Shown in pieces: positions 22,656 through 33,540 of a DNA stretch of 64,000 nt. Origin of the DNA: Plantago ovata (Eukaryota > Streptophyta > Magnoliopsida > Lamiales > Plantaginaceae); assembly GCA_028274465.1 (NCBI GenBank), contig CM051458.1:36680744-36744743 (forward strand), given 5' to 3'. The stretch's first letter is position 1. Each line of letters starts with the position of its first letter. The position numbers and the translations under genes were made by a program. A model generated the notes under the pieces. The model was not told where the DNA came from, ran no database searches, and saw only the letters and a list, made by a program, of their open reading frames with translations.

Positions 22656-23951
22656 ATGTGGGCGAACCCTAGTCTCGAACCTTTTAAAATTGATAAATTT
22701 AAGGAATCCGATCCTCCACTGTCTGGATCACAGCAGCTTGCTTCAAAATCAGCTCATGGAGCTTCATATTCCGACGATGGAAATGTTAAAGAATCAAATC
22801 CCTGCAGAAACAATGTAGAAGTTCCAGATCCGGGCAATGGCAGCGATGGAAGTTCAGGTTTTTAAATGGTGTTTTGTATTTAGTTTTAAACATGTAGTAT
22901 ATCGAAAACTCTAACTTCTAATTCACTTCTCTATTGGTTTTCAGAAAGTGTGAAATTCATTGGTAAGAGAACTAGAGAGAACGTTCAGACATACAACAAA
23001 CATGGGTTAGTTATTTTATGTTAATTCTTATTACAATACTTCGATTTTTACTAAGACATTGTTACTAGTTCATATATGAAATTTACTTGCATTATTAATG
23101 ATTTATTCTTTATCTATATCAAACTAGAATGAAACTTTGGTAATTGACCTGTTTAGAAAATCCCTTGGACAGTTGGTGCTTATTTTTACTGTGTATTGAA
23201 CTACGATACTACTTTTTCACTTGGTCAGATTTAATGATTTTACTTGGATACTATAATTAATAAATTAGTATTATTAACTTGTGAACTGCCTCTCTATATG
23301 AAATGATGAAATAGGATGTATTGTTTGAATTTAGATAACTAGGAGTCTAGGACAGTTAACTAATCATTCTTGAGGGTTCTAAGATTGATTATTTTTTTGT
23401 TACTACTGACTTCTGAGTTAGGAAATTTACTTGGACTGAATCTGTGAAATATAACAGTAAAGATGGCCCTGGAATGCAGGTAACTAGATCCAGAAACCTC
23501 ACCGGACAAGAGGCCACGCAACATCGATGATGTGGCCGGTGAGAATCAAACTTCTCCACCACCAACAAAGAAGAAGGATTATGTTTGTGGAGAGGGGAAA
23601 TCCGCAACATCTACAGGACGAGGAAGAGGTCGTCCTCCTAAGAAAAGCGACAAGGGGAAGTCTAAAACATCTACAGGGCGAGGAAGAGGTCGTCCTCCCA
23701 AGGCACGTGATACATGTTTTGTGGTGAAATTGCCGCTAAACGAGCCGGATGAGAAGTCTGTCCCTGTCAAGGCGGTGGCTGAAGACATTGGTCAGCCCCG
23801 AAGAAACCTCTCCCCTTCGGCTGATGAAAATATAACAAGCCCAATTGATCTTGGTAAAGGTCCGTGTTCACAATTCTTAAATAAAATACCTTATTCAATT
23901 CGTGTAATTTCACCATATATTCAAGCCCTTAATGTGTTTATTAACTTATGA
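22656..23951 (+). CDS. Intron-containing AT-hook protein gene, probably decayed
   Basis: Exon 1 starts MWANPSLEPFKID at 22656 and has a GT donor after SGSDGSS-type text near 22856. A good acceptor (GGTTTTCAG) near 22944 joins in frame to ESVKFIGKRTRENVQTYNKH, followed by a GTTAGT donor near 23004. Downstream, 23470-23951 encodes PETSPDKRPRN and then two AT-hook cores of the form GRGRGRPPK (near 23620 and 23690), which bind the minor groove of AT-rich DNA in the nucleus. I could not find an acceptor that joins exon 2 to the AT-hook exon without a stop. Either an exon was missed or the gene is broken. The following PB1-like fragment (24468-25094) may be part of the same gene. Confidence 0.45.
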
Positions 23952-24467
23952 AGTACATACAGTTGGTAGATTTTGCACCTCGGCTTTCTGTTCACAATGT
24001 TGTTAACTTTGCACCTGATCATACTGCAACTCCAATGCCACAATGGATCTTTAGGTTTGGAAAATGCATGGACACAATTAAAAGGCTTTGAAGAACATAT
24101 GAAAGAGTTTTGGAGCTCAAAGTTTCACTCACCAGATTATGTAATGCTAGTTATAAGATAATAACAAGTACTATTCCCTCTGATAACCTGAAAGTGATGA
24201 GGATCCCAGAATCAGTTATTAATAGAATAAACACTAAAGTAATCTAAAGATACACACTCTATGGACCAACTTGTATAAGGCCAAGTAATCTAAATACATA
24301 GCACTTTATACAGTTAACAGTAATCCCTCTGCTAGCTGGCTATGGAAAAACGTGGCCAAACAAAGAAATTAATTTAGGAAGCAGCTGTTTGGCACACTAG
24401 TTTAGGTTATGATAGTTCATTTTGGTCCTTACTGTTTGACTTGTATGATTAATGGTCTGTATTAATT

Positions 24468-25094
24468 ATGAACTGCCGTAAACTGTTGTTTTTAGGTAAC
24501 TCGAACAAGCTATGGACTATAAAAGTGGAATATGGAGGTCGAATGGTGGCAACTCCTGACCATGGCATACAGTACAAGACAGTGAACGAGCCTGCATTCA
24601 ACCATTGTGTTGAGCAAGAAAATTTCACTTTCTTCGACCTCTGTCACGCAATTCTTGGAAAGATTTCAGGGAGTTAGCCACAAAAACTAATGTGGTACAC
24701 GACTCACCCCACTGATCTTCCTGCAGCATTCAAACCAATTGGTTGTGATGATGACGTGGAAACTATGTTCATGCATTACAGTTCAAGCAACATATGTGAA
24801 GCACATGTCGTCACTCAGGAATCTTCTGCCAGGACAAAGACTTTGATACCTTCTTGTGTGCCATTAATGGAAGAAGATGCATTGGTTTCATGGGAAAAGA
24901 TCGAGCGGAGAATTAAAAACAGGGAACATTTACTTAAAATGGGGGGTCAACAAGAGCTGAACAAGAGTCAAAGGCAGGGGAAGGCATGGTATATTTCATA
25001 TATCCCAGAGCCTTACCCTATAATGTTGGAAGAGGATGGTAGCAGGGGGTATGATGAAGGATTTTTCAAGGATTCATACATCAACAAAATTTGA
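24468..25094 (+). pseudogene. Mutator transposase N-terminal (PB1-like) domain fragment with internal stop
   Basis: Starts near an acceptor (TTTTTAG at about 24496) with WTIKVEYGGRMVATPDHG, then FFDLCHAILGKI. After one in-frame TAG at 24675-24677 the same frame continues MWYTTHPTDLPAAFKPIGCD, then DVETMFMHY and HVVTQ. This beta-grasp pattern (vkv-hGG, FFDLc, lWY, L-DD-dv--m, h-y--) is typical of the N-terminal region of plant MULE transposases and host genes derived from them. No DDE catalytic domain follows. It may be a remnant of a MULE, or the C-terminal part of the upstream AT-hook gene. Confidence 0.45.
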
Positions 25095-25507
25095 AGGTAT
25101 GAGTTCTGTTGTACTTATTTGGTTATGCTTTAGTATTAATGATATGTTTGTGAAAACTGTAATTGGATACATATTTCCTAGTGATCAATGCATTTCAGTC
25201 AGTGTGTGTGAACATCTATGAAGGTATTGTGATTTGTGTAAAGTTAAGTTCTTTTGCTGGTTGGTTATACAGGATAGACTGATGTGTGCTCTCTTTGTGG
25301 TTATGATGTTGACATTGGTGATCACTTGCTTTTCAAATGCTTTCAAATGTACTTTGCTCTGCTGGAGTTAGAAACTGTTTCTTGCGCTCTAATGGATACA
25401 ATATTTGCAGCTCCTTCCGTGACCTTATTTTTTCAAAGAAAGAAAACCAGGGAAAACAACTTCATTTCATCCTTTTCTGCTGGCAGTTGTGGATTAGCAG
25501 GAAGAAA

Positions 25508-25508
<1 letters not shown>

Positions 25509-25561
<53 letters not shown>

Positions 25562-25569
25562 TTTATTAT
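25509..25569 (+). repeat. (TTA)n microsatellite
   Basis: About 18 TTA units followed by TTTTATTATAACTAG. It forms the left border of the minus-strand retroelement. A second TTA tract lies at its other end (about 29388-29416). Confidence 0.95.
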
Positions 25570-25586
25570 AACTAGACTTTTATTAT

Positions 25587-28500
25587 TCACACAAAATTGG
25601 AAGGGAGTCGGGAGACAAGCTGTGCACCCACCCCTTTCTGTATACAAAAGCTAAGTCTAGAAAAAAGGAAAACACCACTCCTAACATCATTGGAATGGCT
25701 AACACACAAGCGCTTAAGGCGCGAAAAAGTAGCCAAGGCCTCCTCATCGAGCTCCCCAAAGGTGGAGAAGGCAAACGGGATGAAAGAGTAGCCGTGCTCT
25801 GCACACTTAGAAGAATACTTGCTCTTCTTCTTTTGAACGGCAGACTGCAACGCAGCGCCAGGAACCCAAGAATCCAAACCCCCCCCTGCAAAGGGAGAGA
25901 CACCCGTAACATCCAAGCAGGTATCCCGACCTTGAGACCAATTGTATAATAACAAGTCTGCCGGGCGAAGGTCTCGTCCATCATCTGAGAGGAACCCCAT
26001 AGGGGCCTCTTTTCGCACAGCCACTCCAACCCTTGAACAGATGTCAGCCAAGGTATCACGCACAAGGTTGTGCCGAAACTTCACCCCAACCTCACTAGAA
26101 CAATGGACAGCATGGTCACCCCACTGATCCATCCGTCGCACACGACAACTCGAGCAAGAGGAACCATCGGGGAACAAAGAGACTGCAAGACGATAACACA
26201 ACACAGCCAGAAACTATCGCGGGTTCATCCGCTGTCCCAAACCATCAATAGGAATGGTGAGTAAGTAATCCTGCGCATGAGGTGCACGAATGCAACTAAG
26301 AAGAGCCATCTGCCGCTGACTCAACCCAAACTGAGAGGGCAACTGTGCATCAATGACTCCAAAATAACTCTTTGCCAAAGACTTCATAAACTGGGGGCAG
26401 GAGAGCTAGATGAAACAGATAGCACATCAACACCACAAAAGGTCGTGAAACTGTCAAGAGCAGTCTGAAGGGTAGGACCAGAAGAAATAACCCCGGACCT
26501 CAACAGAATCCTATCCTGCAAGGAGCTGGACTGCAAGCGAGAAGCGAGAAAAGTATACTGACTGACATCCTCTGCACATAAGACCCCCAGACCGCCAAGT
26601 CTAATGGGAAGGGTGGCAAGCCGCCACTGCCAATCCCCGAAACCAGGCCCTGAACCTGTAACGATCATTTCCAAAGAAGTACGCAAGGCATGATCAAACG
26701 GGACTAGAGCATCACCACAAGCCATCGGAGGGCAGGTCCTCAAAGCATAAGATAACTTCGCCACCCCCGCACAATTGCGAAGAAGAAGAAGCTCACACTG
26801 GGATCATCAAGCTTGCGGATAGCCTCCAACAAAGAGATGGTCTTGGAAACCCGGCGAGCAACTAGATCAAGGCAAAAACCAGAATCCGCACTAACAGAGC
26901 CCCCAAGGAGCTTGACCCCCCGAAGCGGACGAGAGATAGAAGAAGGGAAAAGGCCAGCCACCTTGCCACGAGGGTCCTCCACTGGCCAAAAAAGCTCAGT
27001 CTTATCGACATTCAGATGCAACCCACGAGCTGGTCCCTCAACACGAATAATATCGAGCGCCTTGGCAACCATAAGAGTATCACCAATGATAGTGCCGTCG
27101 TCAAGATACCAAGCCTGCAGAGAAAGCTCACAGGACTGATGAATAGCGTGGACCAACGGATGCAAAACCAGCGCGAATAATAAAGGACCCAAAGGATCCC
27201 CTTGCTGAACCCCCTGACACGACCGAAGAACCGAGTCCCCATAATATAGCCGAGCGGGCCGAGAATAACAAAACTCAACCCAAGGCGAAATGGCTGGACA
27301 CCGCAACCGAGTCTCTCAAAGTAGGGCACTCCTGTCAACCAAGTTAAACGCATTCTTAAAATCCACCAAAAGCATAGAGAGCCCGACATCGGCTCCTCTA
27401 GCTTCCACAAACCTGTTGACAGAATGAAGAACAGCCTCACACCCACCCGAGACCCCAACACCAAACTAAAAATCCTGCAAGTACGACGCCACCAAGTTCC
27501 CAACAGAGGAAGAAGCCACCTTAGAAACCAGCCTCCGCCAAACAGTGCCCACAGCAATGGGTCGAACACTTCCTCCTGGCTTAACAAGAGGGGTCAAAGG
27601 AGCACTGGCAATAAATTCCCCAAGCAAGCTAGGACACTTACCCGACAGAAAAAGGTTAACGACCCTAGTGATAGACGCCAACAGGCCATCAGAAACAGCA
27701 GTAGCAGCACCCCTAAAATATCCAACAAATGTTGGGCTTTGAGACCATCGCGACCGCAGGAAGTACCTTTGGGGAAACTCCGAATCCTATTCAACACAAG
27801 GTCTTTCTGAACTGACAGAGCATCCTCCTCAGGCAAAGAAAGAGGTACAACCGGAGGTGGGGCAAATGGGTGCTTAGATTCCAACTCAGCCAAGGTGTCA
27901 TCGGTATCAGGGGCAACCCCAGACGAGGTGAGGACCTTAATAGCAGCCGTAAAGTGCCCGTCACTCAGCTTGCGCATACACTGGGATAAATTAGCCTCCT
28001 CAGCAGCAAAAGGCTCTGAAAAACCCCGAGGGGGTGAATAAACAGCCGACAAACAGTCCCTCACCAAACCCAAACGGTCCCTAGGGTCTCTCCAGCGAGC
28101 AATGGCACTAGAAATGCCCTCAAATTGACGCCGCGCCCTCTCCCCAGAACGGCGATGTGCCCTACTGGACGGCACAAAAACAGCAATGGTGCAACGAGGC
28201 AGAACAAGAAGTTGCACCCAGGCCGACAAGTCCCCGGGGCACGCAAGGACCAGATCAAGAGCACTAAGGAATACCCTGGCAAACCCGAGCCGCAACTTAG
28301 GAGGAATGCACTTAACCGTCCGCAAAGGCAACGAAAAGACACGGTCCAGGAGATCAATATCAAAACACAGGGGATCCGAACCTGCATCACGAACATGTGA
28401 AACCCCCAACTCCCCAGCAGAGCCTGCAACAGGCCCCACCGGCCCTATATCACCTACAAGAACCGAGATACCAAGGATAGCAGAGTCTGCACGGTCTGGC

Positions 28501-28797
28501 GCAAGGACCACACTCCCATCAACATGCTTGCAGTTTTTAGTGAAAGTGTGAGTGCTAAGACATTCGCCACACAACCAAATGCCTGCCTGATGGAGTGCGA
28601 GATCCAAAGCAGAAAACAGAGAAAGGTCGCTGGCGATACGCGCCTTGTAGGAGGCTTTCAATTCCGTCCGACTTAAAATGCTGAGTGCGCAGGTGAGTGA
28701 TGAAATAGGTCTTAGCGAACGCTCCACCCACTCGTCCACCACAAATGTCACTCCCGCGCAAAGGACAACGAATCTTTCCCCCATCCAACCGAGACAT
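25587..28797 (-). pseudogene. Retroelement protein: zinc finger, reverse transcriptase, restriction-like endonuclease
   Basis: The start MSRLDGGKIRCPLRG at 28797 gives a C2H2-like finger (CPLRGSDICGG, HLRTQH). A linker follows (SQCMRKLSDGHFTAAIKVL). RT has FPKGTSCGRDGL, APLTPLVKPGGSVRPI, GVQQGDPLGPLLFAL and the catalytic AWYLDDGTIIGD near 27110. A thumb-like part runs GFGDWQWRLATLPIRLGGLG. The C-terminus has a zinc knuckle (CSSCRVRRMDQWGDHAVHC) and then RHNLVRD, RPADLLLYN and LDVTGVSPF, resembling the PD-(D/E)XK restriction-like endonuclease of R2-type elements. No APE-type endonuclease is visible. Frame changes near 27700, 27460, 27310, 26760 and 26380 inactivate it. The clade is an inference. 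Confidence 0.7.
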
Positions 28798-28798
28798 A

Positions 28799-29293
28799 CT
28801 GCACACACACAAACCAGAACACACACCCAAAACCAGAACACACACCCAAACCAGAACAACCAAACCTTAACAGAGAAGGCCGAACGCAGAACCCAAAATC
28901 GGCCAGCAACCAATCGAACAAACCCAACAGCAAACAAAGTAACCAAACAGAGTCCAAAATCGGCAAGCAATAGCAAACACGAAATGAATCAAACCCACAG
29001 AGTCCAAAACGGCAAGCAAACAGAGGACCCACAGAAAAACGGCAAGCAAACAGAGGACCCACAGAGAACAGAGAAGCGGCCGTATCCGACAGGCCAAACG
29101 GCCGATCAAGAGAACGAACGGCCACAGAACAAACGCCGGCACCAAATGGCACGACACACACAAACACGGCGAGACCCAGAAAACCGGCCGAAATACCAAC
29201 AAACCCAATTGACAGAGAGCAGTCGAAAACACAGCAATGAAACAATCCCAGAACAGAGAGACGACGGGGAAGAGAGAACCTTACCACACTTAC
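28799..29293 (-). other. Intron-like segment in the 5' part of the retroelement
   Basis: On the minus strand it starts AAG-GTAAGTG and ends TGTGTGTGTGCAG-TATGTCTC, both strong plant splice signals. It contains short tandem repeats (near 28800-28860 and 28995-29065). The upstream exon encodes MAAASSLAAGSVPSNQVK but is not in phase with MSRLDGG. It may therefore be a 5' UTR exon. Confidence 0.45.
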
Positions 29294-29387
29294 CTTTACT
29301 TGATTGGAGGGGACGCTACCGGCGGCAAGGGAGGATGCGGCGGCCATTACGATCAGAATCGCCAGAGCGAAATTCTGTCTCCCGTCC

Positions 29388-30470
29388 CATATTATTATTA
29401 TATTATTATTATTATTTATTTTTTTTTATTATTTTGTTTTTTGGACAAACAAAGATTGATCTTTTTAGGTTTAACATGTTGCTTTGTGATCTAGTTAAAG
29501 ATACAAGTGTATAAAGCCATGTATAGTATAAAGTGACAATGTATAAAGCTCGTTTTATTAATGATCTAGTAAGCAAATGTGACAATGTATAAAGCTCGTT
29601 TTATTAATGTAGATACGCGTATCTAAGTAGTTATCAGTATTTGCATCTTATAAAGCCATAATTTAATTGGAATTATACCAGTTGGCAGTTGCAACTCTAC
29701 CGAGGCTCAGCCCATTAAACATGTTGCAAGTATTAAAGAAACTAAACACATATAATATGGCAACGTAATTAATTAATTATCTATATAAGAGACAATGGAT
29801 CAGCAGCAGGCAGTTGAAAGAAGAAAAGAGTGTCAGAACTCAGAATATAAAAGATATAGTACGTATCAGTACCGCACTATAACGTTTTTGTATTTAAACC
29901 GTCTTACTATCATTCATCACATAATGCCAAAATGAACATATTTACTACATGGGCTTGTTAGCCCAAATCTACTTGGATATTATTGCCACACATAAGACAG
30001 TTACCATTTCTAAAAGTCAGTAGCAACATGTTCATTAATTAATGCATTTTTGTAAAAAATTTACACCTTATGAAAATACATATATCACATTTTAGAACAA
30101 CAAAAAATGGTAATTGAAACACAAACTCTTATCACAGAAAAACCATTTCTTACGGAATTAATTCTAAATCGTATGTACATGTTTAACATTTTGTTTTTTT
30201 TTAACTTTTTCGAGGTCCGGTTTAGCCTCAAATTAATCCTAAATCGTATAAGAAAAACTTTAAATTATTTTTATCGTATAATTAAAATTATGAAATCATT
30301 GCCAATTTGCCATCATCTCTGCATCTCATGTTCTCAATTATCATGGTTGGGGCCAGACATTGCTTTACAATTTGATTACAGTTAATGACTCATTAACTTT
30401 GATTCCTGGGCCCGCCCCGCATATCCCCGATTGTTCATGCTTCTTTAGTACACATACACCATAACCTTTA
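29388..30470. other. AT-rich non-coding DNA with a short direct repeat
   Basis: Begins with the second TTA tract (29388-29416). A repeat of about 30 bp (GACAATGTATAAAGCTCG and following bases) occurs at 29535-29563 and 29581-29609. No gene is seen. Confidence 0.5.
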
Positions 30471-31650
30471 GACATAATTACTTTTGATACCCACACTAAA
30501 CAACTACTTTTCATCCTAGTCCATCTATCGTGGAAAATTACAAAAAAACCCAAGTCACCGTCCGATGTTGACTTCGGCGTTCTCTCTCTCCTCCAAAGTT
30601 AACATCCAAACAGGGCCTTAACTATTTAATTTTTCCTTTTCCTTTTTTTTTCTGTTTTTCTTTATTTCCTTTTTCCTATTTCTCTTTTCTTCCGTCTTTC
30701 TTTCTTTTAAATCCAACTCCGGTACCGGAGTTATAACTCCGGTATCGGAGTTACACAGCTCCGATTGGAGCTTTGCACAGCTCCGATCGGAGCTGTGTTA
30801 AGCTCCAAACGGAGCTTTGCACAGCTTCGATCGGAGCTGTGCAGCTCCGATTGGAGCTGAGCTCCAATCGGAGCTGTGATTGGAGCTTAACACAGATCCA
30901 ATCGGAGCTGTGTTAAGCTCCGATTGGAGCTTTGCACAGCTCCGATCGGAGCTGTGTTAAGCTCCAAACGGAGCTTTGCACAGCTCCGATCGGAGCTGTG
31001 CAGCTCCGATTGGAGCTATGCAAAGCTCCAATCGGAGCTGTGTAACACAGCTCCGATTGGAGCTTTGCACAGCTCCGATTTGGAGCTGTGTAAAGCTCCA
31101 AACGGAGCTTTGCACAGCTCCGATCGGAGCTGTGCAGCTCCGGTACCGGAGTTATAACTCCGGTACCGGAGTTGGATTTAAAATAAAAAATAAAAATAAA
31201 AATGAGAAAAGAAAGAAAGAAGGAAGAAAAGAGAAATAGGAAAAAGGAAATAAAGAAAAACAGAGAGAAAAAAAAAAGAAAATTATTTGGGACTGATTTT
31301 GAAATTTAATTTTTTTAGGGGTTTGTGTTAAAATAATTTTGTAGACTGTTTTGAATTATATTTATATTACATGGGTTAATTTCTAATTAGTTTGTGTTAA
31401 TATTGTAAAAATTAAAATATTTAGGGTAAATTTGTAATAACCAAAACTTAATGTTGTTTGGCATTTTTTAGAATTAGAAATTCCGGCAGGGGCAAAAATG
31501 TCATTTCCAGGCCTTAGAGCGCAGAAAGTCAAATTCGTGGGTTAATCTGTAATTAGGTTTATATAGCAAGGGAGGATTACGTAATAAAAAATATAGATGG
31601 ACTAATCTGTAATAGAGGAAAATAGCAGGGGTACCAAATGTAATTTGCCC
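30471..31650 (+). mobile_element. Non-autonomous MULE with palindromic core
   Basis: The left end GACATAATTACTTTTGATAC and the inverted right end GGGCAAATTACATTTGGTAC form a long imperfect TIR. About 150 bp at the left (to 30620) and 170 bp at the right (from 31478) match the ends of the large MULE at 45117-50652. It is thus an internal-deletion or replacement derivative of that family. It has no transposase. Flanks share only CCTTTA, so the 9-bp target duplication has decayed or is offset. Confidence 0.8.
30636..31282 (+). repeat. Large inverted repeat built of AGCTCC/GGAGCT palindromes
   Basis: The outer arms are a pyrimidine-rich tract (30636-30715) and its purine-rich partner (about 31170-31282). 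Inside these are TCCGGTACCGGAGTTATAAC pairs, and inside those many units such as AGCTCCGATCGGAGCT and AGCTCCAAACGGAGCT. A higher-order block of about 100 bp recurs starting near 30757, 30916 and 31049. The whole can fold into a nested hairpin of about 650 nt. Confidence 0.85.
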
Positions 31651-31793
31651 CCTTTATAAACGGAGGCTCTATAAATTAATACCCTTGGGAACCATATATA
31701 CATCCGGTCGACTGAACTGAGTTTTATAGGAAAATAATGATCTCTGCATAGGATTACATGGGACTCCACCCTGACCTTGGATTTCGATTTTAC

Positions 31794-32270
31794 AAACAGT
31801 GGCCTGCACTAGATCACATAAGTCGAAAGAGATAGCGGATTTGAAATTGAGTGCGATAGTTCCCAAAAACTAAAAAGACCTATGACTTGGGTTGTACTCC
31901 CTCCGTCCCACTCTAAATTACCCACTTTGACTTTTTTCGGTCAACAGTTTTTAACTTTGACTCTCGATCACTCTTAAACTATAATGATAAAGTATTTGAC
32001 GAAATCATATTATGAAAATATAAAACCTCAATATTCATAATATAGTTTCATCAAATATTTTATCATTATAGTTTAAGAGTAATTCGGGAGTCAAAGTTGA
32101 CAGTTGTTGACCGAAAAAAAGTCAAACTGGGTAATTTCTACGGGGACAGAGGGAGTAATTTATTACCTTATTGGATTGGTATTCAAGTTTCGGGTTGGAT
32201 CCATTGGGCTGTAATTTTGAAGCCCAATAAAATAAAGTATACTACTAAGAACATATCAGTAGTAGTCATC
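31794..32270 (+). other. Displaced upstream region of the F-box gene
   Basis: 31797-31894 and 32158-32270 match 53380-53590, the region just before the truncated F-box copy (shared text ACAGTGGCCTGCAC, TTCAAGTTTCGGGTTG, GAAGCCCAATAAAATAAA). It is now separated from its own F-box ATG by the 19.4-kb element M. The MITE at 31897-32155 interrupts it. Confidence 0.8.
31897..32155 (+). mobile_element. Stowaway-type MITE (259 bp)
   Basis: The terminal sequence CTCCCTCCGTCCC and the inverted GGGACAGAGGGAG are flanked by TA on both sides. The interior forms a near-complete inverted repeat (AATGATAAAGTATTTGA against TCAAATATTTTATCATT). These are diagnostic of Stowaway (Tc1/mariner-type) MITEs. The paralogous site at about 53480 lacks it. 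Confidence 0.92.
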
Positions 32271-33540
32271 TGATGAACGCGGATTTGTCGGTTCCGGTTC
32301 AAGCAAATAAATTCGTTATTTAGCCAAAGGCAATCCACAACTACAACGAAAACCGTAGTGTAGCAGTAGAATGACTCGAGTGTCGTTCTCTCAGGACTAT
32401 AACTAGCTTTATCTATTTAACAAGAGAATATAAAACAGCAGACGTAATAGCAAGGGGTTTTTCTAACAGATAATGGAGATTGGTGATAGTATGATCCTTC
32501 AAAGCATAACGGGTCGATAATCATGCATAAATTCCTCGGTCTTGCATGGAGATCTTTGATCAATCTAATGTCCTGTTGTAAATATTAAGCACTACGAAGA
32601 TAATGGTTCTGACAAGTCAATCTCTATTGTCCTATTGTGTTCCGTAATTATTCAACACTACGAAGATAAACTGGCGTATAGGTCGACGAGGGTCCAATTG
32701 TGCATAATAATTAATACAACATACGAGAATTTAGGTTGAGCCTGATCAACGAAATAAAGCAATAACACGGAGTATAATGCGCGATATAGCCATTAGCATG
32801 ATTATCTTCCCTTCGCTAAGAATTCACATACTACCACCAACGATAAGTTTAGCTACTCATAATAGGCATGCAATCAACAAAATCATAGAAGAAAACATGT
32901 TGAAAGATAATAAAATAAGTAGAATAAACTGTAAGATACAATGTTACCGAAGGTTGTCAATCTCCGAAGAATTGCGATCCTACAAGCTCCAATCTGCTAT
33001 GAAAAAGTGTCCCCTAAGCTACGAACCCCCAGAACAGGCTCTGGGAAGTTCCTACCTAAAACTACAGAGAAAGGTGAGAAAGTAGGTCTGGAAAAGTATG
33101 AATCTCGGAGAAAAACTGAGCAACTATATATAGGCTACGAAAAAGTGTGGGGCGGTTCGCCCCACATCTGGGGCGGTTCGCCCCAGAGAATATCTCGCGG
33201 AATTCCGCGTTTTCGACGCGTTTTTGGATTTCTTCCCCTTTTCGGACTCGGTTTCTGACTTCTAGTGGCCTTCTAACCTCCAGATTCGACCCCTAGACTC
33301 CAAATCCTTTCCGGAAACCTTCAGATACTCCGAATAGGCTTCTGGAACACAAATTCCTTGTCAACTTCAATATAATTGCCCGGAAATCCTCGATTTTCAA
33401 CCAAAACCTGTAAAATAAAATCTAAAGGGAAACGTGACACTATTCTAATAAAATGCACTAAAATATAGCTAAATTAACATAGAGGATAGCTAAAATAGGT
33501 GAAAAAGACTCAAATGAAAGTGTAAAATACACATTCATCA
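32271..33540 (-). repeat. 3' LTR of element M
   Basis: On the minus strand it runs TGATGAATGTGTATTTTAC to GTTCATCA. It is preceded (plus 33541 onward) by the purine tract GGTTTGGGGAGTT. It contains GC palindromes at 33148-33186 just upstream of a TATATATAG TATA box (element orientation). Confidence 0.9.

Larger units (their letters stand above)
25570..29387 (-). mobile_element. Non-LTR retroelement, minus strand, inserted in TTA repeats
   Basis: GC-richer than its surroundings and with (TTA)n on both sides. On the minus strand it has a 5' exon (about 29387-29294), a 495-nt intron-like segment, one long broken ORF, a short 3' UTR and then TAA repeats. There are no LTRs. The 3' TAA tail and TTA flank are consistent with target-primed insertion into a TAA microsatellite, or with a TAA-repeat tail plus target duplication. 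Confidence 0.65.

Noticed and set aside
25542-25568. CRISPR-like or other spaced repeats
   Set aside because: Plain microsatellite. No spaced direct repeats of CRISPR type exist anywhere in this plant window.
27012-27587. Minus-strand 191-residue ORF
   Set aside because: Out of frame with the RT motifs, which lie in the neighbouring frame; a shadow of the decayed RT.
28678-29514. Plus-strand 278-residue open frame
   Set aside because: Antisense of the retroelement's 5' part and intron; low-complexity Asn/Thr/Gln composition and no homology pattern.
30913-31239. Open frames rich in SELC/APIGA repeats
   Set aside because: They are translations of the AGCTCC palindromes on both strands, not proteins.
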